A stretch of 64,000 bases of DNA, from positions 1 through 64,000 of the forward strand of contig OZ025719.1 in the NCBI GenBank assembly GCA_964019335.1, in the 5' to 3' direction. Positions within the stretch are counted from its first letter, which is position 1, and every line of letters begins with the position of its first letter. This DNA comes from Diplonema japonicum. Taxonomy: Eukaryota > Euglenozoa > Diplonemea > Diplonemida > Diplonemidae. Below, piece by piece: positions 31,034-40,311 of this stretch. The notes below the pieces were generated by a model. The model did not search any database and had not been told where the DNA came from. It worked only from the letters and a program-made list of their open reading frames with translations. The translations under genes were made by a program, and so were the position numbers.

Positions 31034-31817
31034 ATGGTAAAATTAATAATAACGGATGCTATCGAGCAGATCCTAAGGGCAAGCGCAGCGAAGGCCAAAG
31101 GTGATGTCAGAAAAGATATTGCGGCAGCTTTAAAGGGGGAATGGGACGGGGACAGTGACGATTCGCTGGCTAAGGAGGAGCCGTTGACAGTAGACTGGTT
31201 GTTGCTGAAAAGGTGCTGGCGGATGATGAAGGGGACTAAGGGAATGCCCGAAAACCTGCACCCTGTCATCGAGGGTACCAAAGTTTACACCATGAGGCCG
31301 GGCACTGAGTGGAGGCTACGCAACCCGAAGAGAAAAGAGGACTACAAAAAGATGAAAGAAATACGGACAAAGGGCGCAGAGCACGAATATAAGCAGATGA
31401 CCCAGACTATGGATGCCGGTTATAAACAGAACCAGGAATTAGCTAGTATAAAGTATGGATTTCCCCCCCCCCAAAAAAAACCCTCACAGAGAATCATTGT
31501 CACTTCCAATGGATTTTTTTGTCCTCATCTTGTGTGCAGTCCCCGCAGCCTATGTCATCGCCAAGATGTCCGCACGGGAAGAGTATGGCTGGATATTGTA
31601 TGTTTCCTTTTTTTTGTTTTTGTTTTTTTTTTTTTTTTTTTTAATTTTAAACAGAGCTGCTGTGGCTGCAGCCGGACTAGTCATGGTGGAAGGTGTCCTC
31701 ATTACAATTAGGCTTTCCAAGGTAGACGGGTGGATCACGCCTATTGATGTACAGCCAAAGGTAAAACCCCATGTCCCTAAGGTACCCCAGGATTTAAAAG
31801 AACTTAAAAAAGAATGA
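31034..31817 (+). CDS. V-ATPase assembly factor, Vma12/TMEM199-like
   Basis: 229 aa from join(31034..31452,31490..31597,31655..31817). The Vma12 family acts in the ER membrane to help assemble the Vo sector of V-ATPase. The cytosolic N-terminal part has the family pattern: an 'EGTKVYT' segment, RNPKRKEDYKKMKEIR, then EHEYKQMTQTMD. Two membrane helices follow: FFVLILCAVPAAYVIA and, after a short loop (EYGWIL), AAVAAAGLVMVEGVLIT. The two introns split the first helix region and the loop; only spliced reading gives both helices in one frame. The Lys-rich end (KELKKE) is compatible with ER retention. Sequence similarity is moderate, but layout and length fit. Confidence 0.75.
31453..31489 (+). 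other. Intron, 37 nt
   Basis: GTATGGATTTCC...AAAACCCTCACAG, phase 2. Required to join the frame ending SIK to ESLSLPMDFFVL. Confidence 0.85.
31598..31654 (+). other. Intron, 57 nt
   Basis: GTATGTTTCC, T runs, then TTTTAAACAG, phase 2. Read-through would give a poly-Phe insertion between the helices. Confidence 0.8.
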
Positions 31818-32118
31818 GAAGAACTCTCTCCACCCCCCCCCCCCCCCCCCCCTTGTTTTTTCTTCTTCTTTTCACTCAATTTACAATTTTATTTCGAGAT
31901 TCTTTTTTTTTTCTCCCTTGCTCCAGTGATGATTTTACTTTTTTTTTTTTTTTTACTCCAAACACATAAAGGTCAAAGGGGAGGGGTGGACCCCCCTTGT
32001 GAGGGAGCCTCTTTTTTTTTTTCTTTTATCCCACTCCCATCCCCTCAGTGTTTTCATAAATAAAAAACACACAACAACAAATAAAAAAAAAAAAAAAACC
32101 ACTCCCCCTCCCGAAACA

Positions 32119-33844
32119 ATGGAAGTCGCCACACACAAGAGTCTGAAAGAAGTATACGTTGAGGAGTGCACGAAGGTAGGGTGCAAAAAAAATAGCGAGC
32201 TCATGAGAACGGTATTTTTTTTTTTTTTTTTTTTTTTTCTCGGGAAAAAAAAAAAAAAAAAAAAAAAAACCAGCTGCCTGATAGACCCGGTGACTACGAG
32301 TCTTTACAAAGGCTCGACTTGAATTTGAACTGTGTTGGGCAGAAGGGTATACAGGCACTGCTTAACGTGATAGCGTTGTCACCCAATCTCAAAGCGCTTC
32401 TTCTTGCAGATAATTTCCTTACAAATGATTCTGTGAAAGACCTCCTAAGCATCCTCTCAGGGCACCCTAGTGTGACTCACGTGGACCTCAGCAGAAACCC
32501 CATTTCGCACGTGGCAGGAAAAATGCTGTCTTCCTATGTCAGCACCCATCCACACGTGACAGACCTGCTTTTGGACGATACCCTCATCAACCCCGCCTTA
32601 GTGAAGATTATCGAGAGAAAGGCGGAGGCAAACTTTAAAAAATCCTCGCAAAGAAAAGAAGAGGTCCCAGAAAAACCAAAGGAGCTGAAGGAAGAAAGCG
32701 AAAAGAAAGAACAACGCCCAAAGGAGAACATCCCTGCCGAAGCGAAACCAAAAGAACCGGAGGTGAAAAAGGTAGAAGAGACCGGGAAGAAATCTGTCGC
32801 CGTGAAGGTTCAAGAAACAGCCGCTCAACCAGAGCCCTCAGAACAGACGGGTATTGTGCACCTTCAGAGCATCTTCAACCTTTGCGAGCAGGAACGGAGT
32901 GCGGACTTTACGCACCTTCAGGTAAGTAATTTTCTTTTTTTTGAAAAGGAAAATTTAAAAACAAAAAAAAACAAAAAAAAGTTGCTATCCGTCGTTGCAT
33001 CGCGAGTCTACCCTAACGTAACTCCTGTGTCCGCAAGGAGCAAGCCTGTGGAACAAGAGACAGCAGCTACAACATCCCCCGTCCCCGAATGTGCTGTGCC
33101 TGAGCCTGTGCCCGAACCAGCTACTGCGGATGTTCAAGAGTTGCAGGTTGCTGAAGACGACGAATGGTATGCACCTCACGACACCTTGGCACGTCACACA
33201 GGTACGGTGTGAAGCTTCTTTTCAACGCGTCGCAGCAAGACGCAGACGAGGAACAGTGGTACGGTATCCGCTCCGTGTACGCTGCAGTAGAAAAGGAGGC
33301 GGGCCAGACTCCGGAACCCTCCTCTGCGAAAAAGACCGAAAAGCAGGACTTACCAATAACACAACCTACCAGACGGCAGAGCATAATGGACCCCACCGAG
33401 ACCATCGTCCTCAAGGGGGAGGACCTGCGTCCTCTAGAAATACTGAAGGCGGTGAGCCCACCATCTGCTGTTGGTGTAATTGACTTCTTGCTGCAAAGCA
33501 AGGATTTCGTTCAAGAGGATAACGTCGCACAAAGAAAGGAGAAGGACGACAGCCCACCAGTACTGAGGAACCTGGACTTGTTGTTCGATACTGCAGCAAA
33601 GTCTCCTGAGGACATGTCGGGGCTGGACTATCTAAAGAAATCGATGTCACTGTTGCTGCGCAACGGTGGCGTATCACCCTCGGAGGAGGAAGAAGAGGAA
33701 GAGGAAGAAGAAGACACTCCCAAGCCCTCTGCTCGCACCGATTGGTATGCAATGGACCTAATCTGGACCATCGCCAACACCAACGCTTCCGGTACGGATT
33801 GGACGGCTCTTGCTTCTGTCATGTCCATCATAAACAAGGACTAG
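32119..33844 (+). CDS. Leucine-rich-repeat protein with W-Y repeats
   Basis: 522 aa from join(32119..32211,32274..32921,32982..33166,33202..33844). After a short N-terminus come ribonuclease-inhibitor-type LRRs (about 40-130; YESLQRLDLNLNCVGQKGI, HPSVTHVDLSRNPIS, HPHVTDLLLDDTLIN). A Lys/Glu/Pro-rich linker (about 140-215) follows. The acidic C-terminal half contains three short D/E-x-W-Y units: DDEWYGVKLLF, EEQWYGIRSVY and RTDWYAMDLIW. The first W-Y unit forms only when the 35-nt intron is removed, which supports that intron. LRR style resembles the N-terminal LRRs of the 1797-aa protein at 57145. Probably an adaptor; no pathway can be named. Confidence 0.75.
32212..32273 (+). other. Intron, 62 nt, T-run/A-run hairpin
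   Basis: GTA, about 26 T, CTCGGG, about 26 A, CCAG, phase 0. The two runs can pair along almost the whole intron, leaving a 6-nt loop. Confidence 0.8.
32922..32981 (+). other. Intron, 60 nt
   Basis: GTAAGTAAT...ACAAAAAAAAG, phase 0. Least typical acceptor (AAAG). It is a multiple of 3, so read-through is possible. Confidence 0.55.
33167..33201 (+). other. Intron, 35 nt
   Basis: GTATGCACC...CGTCACACAG, phase 2. The shortest here, lacking a homopolymer. Needed to join two frames and to complete the first W-Y motif. Confidence 0.8.
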
Positions 33845-34133
33845 ACCCTCAAGTCATTTCCGAAGTACTTACCAGTAGGACGAAATAAAGAGGAATTAAA
33901 AGGAGGAAAGGGTGAGAGAGATAAAGTCCATCTGACCCTCCCGCAAAAAGGAGTGGCCAAGAGGGCCAGGGACCACTCCCTGTTTTTGTGTTATGTTTAT
34001 TTCTACTTCTTCTTTTCTTATTTTTATTTTTTCTCTTCTTCTTTTATTTTTATTTTTCTTTTCTTCTTCTTTTGTTATATTTTGTCCCATTTTTTAAAAC
34101 ACCTTTTCTGTGCTCGCCTTTATTCACCCGCCC

Positions 34134-34135
34134 AG
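34134..34135 (+). promoter_or_regulatory. Candidate spliced-leader acceptor AG (amidase)
   Basis: A long T/C tract (33990-34095), then CACCCGCCCAG, 2 nt before the ATG at 34138. Confidence 0.45.
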
Positions 34136-34137
34136 AC

Positions 34138-35907
34138 ATGCTGCCGCTAGCGAACATGCCCCGCAAGGTGAAGGTCCTTGCCATTGTGGTCCTTATCTGG
34201 CTGGTGAGGTACCTTAAGAGAAGAGCGCGGGAGAAAGCCAAACACAAGCTTCTGTTGAAAGGCGCTCTCAAGAAGCGTGTAGAAAGGGACGAGAGGAGGA
34301 AGCAGTTCAACTTCAAGTTCGAGTTGATCCCAGACGGCCTGACCATCATCAACATGACGGTACACGAGCTGCTTGATGCGATGGAGAAGCGCACGCTCAC
34401 CAGCGAGCAAATAGTTACAGCTTACTCGGCTAGAGCCCTGCAGGCGGGGTTGGAACTTGACTGCAACGCGGAGGAGATGTACCTGGAGGCAATCGAGGAG
34501 GCCAGGAAGTGCGACGAGGAACGCAATGCAGGCACTCTGCGTGGCCCACTGCACGGGATCCCCATCTCTGTCAAGGACCAGTACCACATGGAAGGGCTTG
34601 TCTCCACGTGCGGCCTTGCATGCAGGGCGACCACCAAGCTGACGTACACGAGCGTCTTAGTCAAGGCTCTCCGAGACCAGGGTGCCATTCCATTCGTTAG
34701 GTCAAACGTACCCCAGGCTCTGATGCTGCCCGAGAGCTTCAACGCTATCTGGGGCACTGCGAAGAACCCGTACAACGTGGCACGTACGCCCGGTGGGAGC
34801 AGCGGTGGTGAAGGCGCCCTAATCGCGTGCGGTGCATCGCCTTTAGGGTTAGGTACTGATATCGGTGGGTCCATCAGGATCCCTGCTGGTTTCTGTGGTG
34901 TCGTAGGCTTCAAGCCCACCGCGCAGCGCGTGTCATCGCACGGCGTGGGCGTGCCTCGCCCTGGCGACTCGTCCGGTCAGAACGCAGTCTTTGGTAACGC
35001 AGGCCCCCTCGCAAGGTCCGTCGATGACGTGGAGTTAGTTATGCGCCTGTGGTGCACACCTGCTGTGTGGTCCGCAGACCCCGCGATGGCCCCCATGCCG
35101 TGGGACGCCCCAGCTGCCATGCCCAGGAAGTCTATGACGTTCGGTGTCCTGTTCTACGACGGGTTCTTCAAGCCCGCACCCTCCTACACCAGGGCGCTCA
35201 ACCTCGTTGTCGAGGGTCTTAAGAAGGAAGGTCACGAGGTGAAACCGATCACTTTCGACTTGTCGCGACATGCGGAACTATACCTCGGGCTGATGGGTGC
35301 GGAGGGTGGAATGCAGGGGTTTGTCGACGGGCTTGAGGGCGAAGAGCTACACGAGAACTATTCGTTCGTGCACATGGTGGCTTCGCTGCCGAGCGCAGTG
35401 AGGTCGGTGTTGCAGCTGTTCAGCAGCAGGAGGGAGAAGAGACTGCTCGAGGCTGGGAAGACTAAGACGACGTATGAGTTCTGGGAATGGATCAAGATGA
35501 GGGACAACCTCCGTACTAGCTACATGCAGTATCTCAAAGAAGAGGGAATAGAAGCGGTGTTGTGTCCGGGTGTTGGGCTGCCTGCATTGAACCATGGTGC
35601 CTCCAGCAAGCTTTCAATGAGCTGCAGCTACACATTCCTCTGGAACAACTTCCACTTCCCTGCTGGGTCCGTTCCTGTCACCCATGTCCAGGACACGGAG
35701 ACGACCTACCCTGTCACTTACAAGGACAATCTGGACACCGCTGCTGCCAGTGACCTCAAGAACGCCACCGGCCTACCCATCAATGTGCAGGTTGTCTCCC
35801 TCCCTTACAGAGACGAGACTTGCATTGCTGCCATGAAGGTGGTCGAAAGGGTCGCTCGTCAGCATTGGACCCCCCCGACATTCAAGCCCTCCACCTCTCG
35901 TCTCTAG
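34138..35907 (+). CDS. Fatty-acid-amide-hydrolase-like amidase (amidase signature family)
   Basis: 589 aa. Amidase-signature enzymes hydrolyse amides with a Ser-Ser-Lys triad. All three are visible: Lys in ISVKDQ (about 145), and the two Ser in TPGGSSGGEG (about 220) and GTDIGGSIRIPAG (about 245). The N-terminal helix (VLAIVVLIWLVRYL) followed by a basic stretch resembles the membrane anchor of animal FAAH, suggesting a membrane-bound enzyme acting on lipid amides. Length matches FAAH (about 580). The upstream in-frame extension to 33988 is a translated T tract and was not used. No intron. Substrate is inferred from layout only. Confidence 0.9.
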   Translation: MLPLANMPRKVKVLAIVVLIWLVRYLKRRAREKAKHKLLLKGALKKRVERDERRKQFNFKFELIPDGLTIINMTVHELLDAMEKRTLTSEQIVTAYSARALQAGLELDCNAEEMYLEAIEEARKCDEERNAGTLRGPLHGIPISVKDQYHMEGLVSTCGLACRATTKLTYTSVLVKALRDQGAIPFVRSNVPQALMLPESFNAIWGTAKNPYNVARTPGGSSGGEGALIACGASPLGLGTDIGGSIRIPAGFCGVVGFKPTAQRVSSHGVGVPRPGDSSGQNAVFGNAGPLARSVDDVELVMRLWCTPAVWSADPAMAPMPWDAPAAMPRKSMTFGVLFYDGFFKPAPSYTRALNLVVEGLKKEGHEVKPITFDLSRHAELYLGLMGAEGGMQGFVDGLEGEELHENYSFVHMVASLPSAVRSVLQLFSSRREKRLLEAGKTKTTYEFWEWIKMRDNLRTSYMQYLKEEGIEAVLCPGVGLPALNHGASSKLSMSCSYTFLWNNFHFPAGSVPVTHVQDTETTYPVTYKDNLDTAAASDLKNATGLPINVQVVSLPYRDETCIAAMKVVERVARQHWTPPTFKPSTSRL

Positions 35908-36808
35908 TGCTCTTTGTCACCCACACCAATTTGCTTTGTTTTCTGTGAGTCTCTCGCGTACCTTGTTTTATTCATAACTGTAAGTAGTAAGCCTACTTCT
36001 CACTCAGGCTGGTTTCGCAACAAGTGAAAATCTACTTGAAAATTAAAAAAAAATGATTTTAAAAAAAAGGTGTAAGCACCGCAGCTCTATATTTGAGGCA
36101 CTTCCCGATGCATCGTCTATTGGCACTTTGGTTATTGGTTTTAAACTTGATGAGCCTGCTGGCGTGGCCAATTGAAGGCGATTGTGAGGAGCGGTGCGTT
36201 TATTGATCGAGGAGGGCACCCATCGACGGGTATTTGTGGAGATATATGTGTACCAGCCGACACATGGAAAGGCCCTCGCGGTGAACGGTGCATTGGCTGC
36301 AGGTAGACGTGGAGGTGGAGAACGTGCCTTCCAACGGTGTGGTGGAATCGGAGCTTTTCGCATCGATAACTGCCCTGCCGAAGGTACGAGGGTGACTGTG
36401 ACCTCGTCCACGGGGCTTGTGAGAGTAACACCAGCACGACTCGTACTAGTTCAGACTCAGGCAGTACTGGTGTCGTGCTGAGAGTACTGGGCAAATGAGT
36501 GTACTCTGACACCTACAAAAAAAACTAGTTGACACTTTAATCTTTCTTCTTCTTCACTTGACTTCAATGATCTTATTGGGCATACCAGCATCATCCCTCT
36601 CCCTTCCCCCGCCATTTCTTTTTTTTCTTTCCTTGCTCCTTCCACTTCTTCGCTCTCTTATCTTTATTTTTCTACACAAAGGAGGTTGAAATACAGCAAA
36701 CTTTTTACCGTAAGTGTGCTGTGGGGGAGTTTTTTTGGAGGAAAAAAAAAAAAAAAAAAAAACCTACCCCATCTTTTCCCTCTTTTTTTTTGTATTTTCT
36801 TCTTTTCA
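35908..36808 (+). other. Spacer with an unresolved coding-like stretch
   Basis: The DNA at 36070-36480 is less A/T-run-rich than other spacers and is open in several frames on both strands. A 32-codon frame at 36108 starts MHRLLALWLLVLNLMSLL, like a signal peptide, and then stops. No splice joining it to a downstream frame could be supported. The rest is T/C-rich leader of the next gene. Confidence 0.4.
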
Positions 36809-37645
36809 ATGCCAACCAAAATTAAACAAAGTAGCAAAAGTTTAAAAAAAAAAGGGGGGGGCTGCCCCATGCCCGTATCAGGAGAAGTTCTGTTGTTGAA
36901 GAGCTTGGAGCAAATGCACTTTACAGAAAGGCAGCGAATAGCAAGGAGAAACAGGGTACTTAGAAGGGAGATAGCAAAAGCGAAGGGTGACGGGTTGGAA
37001 CTAGAGAGAAGGGTGAAGTGGTACAAAGGACTTTCTCAGTGGATGCCTGCTGGGAGCGGCGGGCTGTTAAGGGCAAGAGGACAGCTTTTGGGACAAACCA
37101 GCGAGCAGCCGCGGCGAATGTTGAGGCTGAAAACCGGGATGGACCTGACACAACCGAAGGAACCGAACCAGCAAATTATACAGGAACTGAAAGGTACAAA
37201 GGGGAGACAACTTTCACAAGAAGAGATGGCAAAGCTTACCGAAAGGCTTGCTATCTACTATCCAAGCAGACGTCAGCTATCGTTAGAAACCCTTATAGAA
37301 AAGTACGAAGGGAAGAGTACGCCCGCAGTTCCTCTTTCTCCTACTTCAATAGACGAGATTATCTCGAGGCTCACTGAGCCCCTCCTTCGGAAGGAGCCTC
37401 CATGTGAGGCTCCTGTCACCCTACCTGACCATGCCTTAGTGGAGACTAGTGTGAGGCTATCCTCGTTGGAGCCACGCAAGCATGCCAGGGAATCTCTCGA
37501 GACCACCCTGCTTGAAGAACGACGGAAGAATGGGTACCTCAAGAACTCGCATAAATCCCTTCCTAAGCAGGTGATAGAGGAACATGTGTCGAGGCTGGCC
37601 AAGGCAAAGGATTGCAGGGTGCTCTGCCCCAGGGCAGATTTATAA
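36809..37645 (+). CDS. Charged coiled-coil protein, unknown
   Basis: 278 aa from ATG 36809, after a T-rich tract; the frame extends upstream to 36686 only through homopolymers. Highly charged, basic N-terminus with a predicted coiled coil (SLEQMHFTERQRIARRNRVL, then REIAKAKGDGLELERRVKW) and two similar blocks with L-T-E-R/P-L spacing. No signal peptide, membrane helix or family motif recognised. Confidence 0.65.
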   Translation: MPTKIKQSSKSLKKKGGGCPMPVSGEVLLLKSLEQMHFTERQRIARRNRVLRREIAKAKGDGLELERRVKWYKGLSQWMPAGSGGLLRARGQLLGQTSEQPRRMLRLKTGMDLTQPKEPNQQIIQELKGTKGRQLSQEEMAKLTERLAIYYPSRRQLSLETLIEKYEGKSTPAVPLSPTSIDEIISRLTEPLLRKEPPCEAPVTLPDHALVETSVRLSSLEPRKHARESLETTLLEERRKNGYLKNSHKSLPKQVIEEHVSRLAKAKDCRVLCPRADL

Positions 37646-37654
37646 GGAGGGAGT

Positions 37655-37658
<4 letters not shown>

Positions 37659-37691
<33 letters not shown>
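37659..37691. repeat. T33 homopolymer
   Basis: Run of about 33 T in the spacer before the 97-aa protein gene. Confidence 0.9.
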
Positions 37692-37755
37692 CCATTTACA
37701 TGGATTTTGAGGTTTTCTTCATTTTTTTTTTTTTTTCCTTTCATTTTCATTTTGC

Positions 37756-37786
<31 letters not shown>

Positions 37787-37799
37787 AGAGAGAAAAAAA

Positions 37800-38148
37800 A
37801 TGGCCCCCGTGCTTCACCTTGGTAGAGCTGGCATTCACAGCCACAAGTTTCTCGGCATCAACTGGCTGAAGAGGTTCAAAACCTCGTTCGGGTGGGGCAA
37901 CCCCGGAGGTCTTTCCCAGTACAAAACCATCAGGATCACCCACGCCCCCAGGGCGGCTCTTAGGGTATGCAAAAACGAGTGATGGAGGATATAAAAAAAA
38001 AACTTATTTTTTTAAACAGGAAGTTGCTTTGTTCATGCCTTTCATCGCAGGTTTGTTCTACCTCATGGTGCAGCCGACCAAGCAGGGCATGATCGGTTAC
38101 GGGACTTGGCCCGGTGAGTGGGAAGCCGTGAAGTCTATCATGGGATGA
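37800..38148 (+). CDS. Small single-span membrane protein, possibly mitochondrial
   Basis: 97 aa from join(37800..37964,38020..38148). The basic N-terminus rich in His/Lys/Arg (HLGRAGIHSHKFLGINWLKR) is compatible with mitochondrial import. One membrane helix follows (VALFMPFIAGLFYLMVQP), then a Gly/Trp-rich tail (GMIGYGTWPGEWEAVKSIMG). Without splicing the frame stops nine codons after the Arg-Ala-Ala-Leu-Arg end of exon 1 and the helix is lost. Size and layout suggest a respiratory-complex accessory subunit, but no family was recognised. Confidence 0.6.
37965..38019 (+). other. Intron, 55 nt
   Basis: GTATGCAAAAACGAG...TTTTTTTAAACAG, phase 0. Removes stops and joins the membrane helix. Confidence 0.8.
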
Positions 38149-38422
38149 AAAAAAAAAAAGAAAATTATATTTAAAAAAAATGAGCGAAAGGAGAGACAAA
38201 TGAGTAGTGAGTGATCCGTATCCCCTATCACAGTTTTTTTTTTTTTTTTCGTTTTTTTTTTTCTGGGTTTCTTTTTTTCTTTTCCTTCCCCCCAGGGTTT
38301 TTTTTATACTTTCCGACCCCCCCCCCCCCCTCCTCCAGCCCAACAGTGTTATTTTTTTTTGTCTGTTTTTTTTTTTCTTTCTTTTTTTTCCCTCCCCCGA
38401 TTGTATACAAGCAATATCGTTC

Positions 38423-38503
<81 letters not shown>

Positions 38504-38554
38504 AAAAATAAAATAAGGAGGTTGGAGGGCGGCGGAAGGAGAAAGAGGAAAACA
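38149..38554 (+). other. Spacer with A43 and (TA)n
   Basis: No gene. T/C/A runs, including A43 (38425-38467) followed directly by a (TA)n run to about 38498. Confidence 0.7.
38425..38498. repeat. A43 plus (TA)n microsatellite
   Basis: 43 A, then about 15 TA units, just upstream of the type I membrane protein gene. Confidence 0.95.
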
Positions 38555-39736
38555 ATGATGCCTCTGCCCATGATACTGGTGTCGGCAGCAACGGCGGCTA
38601 CCCAATGGTGCAACTTGACAAAGTCGAGTATAAAAGAAGTCCCACTATCAGAATGGCGTGCGGCCACCGTGCTGGACATACGATGCGTGCCCGACACAAG
38701 CTGCGAAGGCTTGGAGTCATGGCAGGTAGCGGGGATGGGCGAGAACTGCGGGGGCTGGCGTGGGTGCTTCAGCTACGCGGGCCCCGTCGTTTTAAAGGAA
38801 GTTACAGGACAGTGCTTGCGCTCTATACCGGGCATCGCGTTGTTCTTCCTTTCAGCAGAGCAAATCGGGAGCATCCCACCCAAATCATTTGCAAACCTCC
38901 CCTTAACAAGTTTGACTGCTTTACCCATCCAAGCGTGCCGAGGGCTTGTTCTGCCTCAATTCCAATTCATAAACTGCAGTGGTTTAGAACCCGGTTGTTT
39001 TCGCCGTCTTGCCAACCCTGTTCTGCACGGTCTTGGTGCGCATTGCATGGAAAGCTTGCAACCGGAAGTGTTCTATGACATGCCTGTGGATGTGTTCTTG
39101 GACATACCTGTTGAGTCGCTTGTGTTGACACCCTCGCAGGTTGGCCTTTTATCAAGCGTGTGTGCTGTTCTGAACGCCACGCATCTCGACAACTTCAACA
39201 AGCAGGGTTTGTGTAGTTCCTTTCGAGGGCGTTGCCTTGAATTGATACCAGCGGGGGTGCTGCGGGAGATGCCATTAGTGTGTCTTGAACAGGTGTCGAA
39301 TACCTCGTTTGCTAAGCTGACAGGCGTGCAGGTGGCAGCGTTGACACCGCAGCAGTTTCATGTGTTGTCACCTTCGCAGTTGGAATCCCTCACCTTCTCC
39401 GCCTGTTCGGCTGTCACGGCTGAACAGCTGGCGTCGAACCCGTACGCGTGTACACGCCTTCCTCTATCTTGTCGCTCGCTTTGCGAGACGGATATTGCGG
39501 TGCTTGCGGCTTCGGTGGTAGCCACACCTCAGCACATGCATTCCGTGCCCGTGTTTAGGTACGTTGTTGTGTTTGCTCTTCTCGTGGGGTTGATCTCGTT
39601 CTTGTACACGCGGGTGTACGGGAAGGATGGAAGGGAGGACTCCAAGGATGCTACTTATGCAGCGTTGCCGGAGGAGACGCGGTTGCTTGACCGCGAGGGG
39701 CCGCGGCACCCTGGGTATGGGTTGAAACAGGCATGA
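38555..39736 (+). CDS. Cys-rich type I membrane protein with L-x-P-x-Q/F repeats
   Basis: 393 aa from ATG 38555. N-terminal signal peptide (MMPLPMILVSAATAATQ), an ectodomain with about 20 cysteines, one membrane helix (FRYVVVFALLVGLISFLYTR, about 333-352) and a 40-residue cytoplasmic tail with YAALPEETRLL. The ectodomain has loose repeats of about 22-25 residues: LSAEQIGSIPP, LEPGCFRRL, LQPEVFYDM, LTPSQVGLLSS and LTPQQFHVLSPSQLESL. Repeats of this kind suggest a solenoid-like adhesin or receptor. Surface location is inferred; family unknown. Confidence 0.75.
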   Translation: MMPLPMILVSAATAATQWCNLTKSSIKEVPLSEWRAATVLDIRCVPDTSCEGLESWQVAGMGENCGGWRGCFSYAGPVVLKEVTGQCLRSIPGIALFFLSAEQIGSIPPKSFANLPLTSLTALPIQACRGLVLPQFQFINCSGLEPGCFRRLANPVLHGLGAHCMESLQPEVFYDMPVDVFLDIPVESLVLTPSQVGLLSSVCAVLNATHLDNFNKQGLCSSFRGRCLELIPAGVLREMPLVCLEQVSNTSFAKLTGVQVAALTPQQFHVLSPSQLESLTFSACSAVTAEQLASNPYACTRLPLSCRSLCETDIAVLAASVVATPQHMHSVPVFRYVVVFALLVGLISFLYTRVYGKDGREDSKDATYAALPEETRLLDREGPRHPGYGLKQA

Positions 39737-39739
39737 TTT

Positions 39740-39771
<32 letters not shown>

Positions 39772-40182
39772 TGCTCGTGCGAAACAATGGGGGAGCAGAG
39801 GAAAAAAAAAAAAAGAAATCACACAATATGTAATAATTCTTTTCAGAGAAGTTTTTTTTTGGGGGGGAGAAAAAAAAGAGAGGGTTGGGGGAGAGGGGGG
39901 GTGAATTGTAATCGATATGTAGTTTGGTGGTTCAGGAGGACGCTTTTTTTTAATAAGAAAAAGAGGGCCAATTTGAGCGATCAGCAAAGGAAAAAAAAAG
40001 AAGAAAAAAAAAAAGAAAAACCGGTACAACATGCGTTTTCTTTTTTAAAGGAAGCTACACCCTTCTTTTTTTTTTTTGTGTGCCAGTTGTGTCTTCTCGC
40101 GGTTCGCGGATCAAAAAAAAGAAAATAAAATAAAGCAGGGTTTAAGTGGTTGTTGTTCTCGCTCCTATTGTTTCCCCCCTCT

Positions 40183-40250
<68 letters not shown>

Positions 40251-40311
40251 CAAAAACTCTCCAGAGGGCGGGGGAGGGAGGCGGTGTGGGTCGCACAAAA
40301 AAGAAAAAGAA
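39737..40311 (+). other. Spacer with T66
   Basis: No gene seen. T/A-rich; contains the longest homopolymer in the window. Confidence 0.7.
40185..40250. repeat. T66 homopolymer
   Basis: 66 consecutive T, longest run in the window. It ends about 60 nt before the ATG of the polytopic membrane protein and could be its splice polypyrimidine tract. Confidence 0.95.

Noticed and set aside
36043-36411. 122-codon - strand frame in the spacer
   Set aside because: Starts inside the only gene-poor GC-rich island, would be the sole - strand gene, and shows no family features or leader tract.
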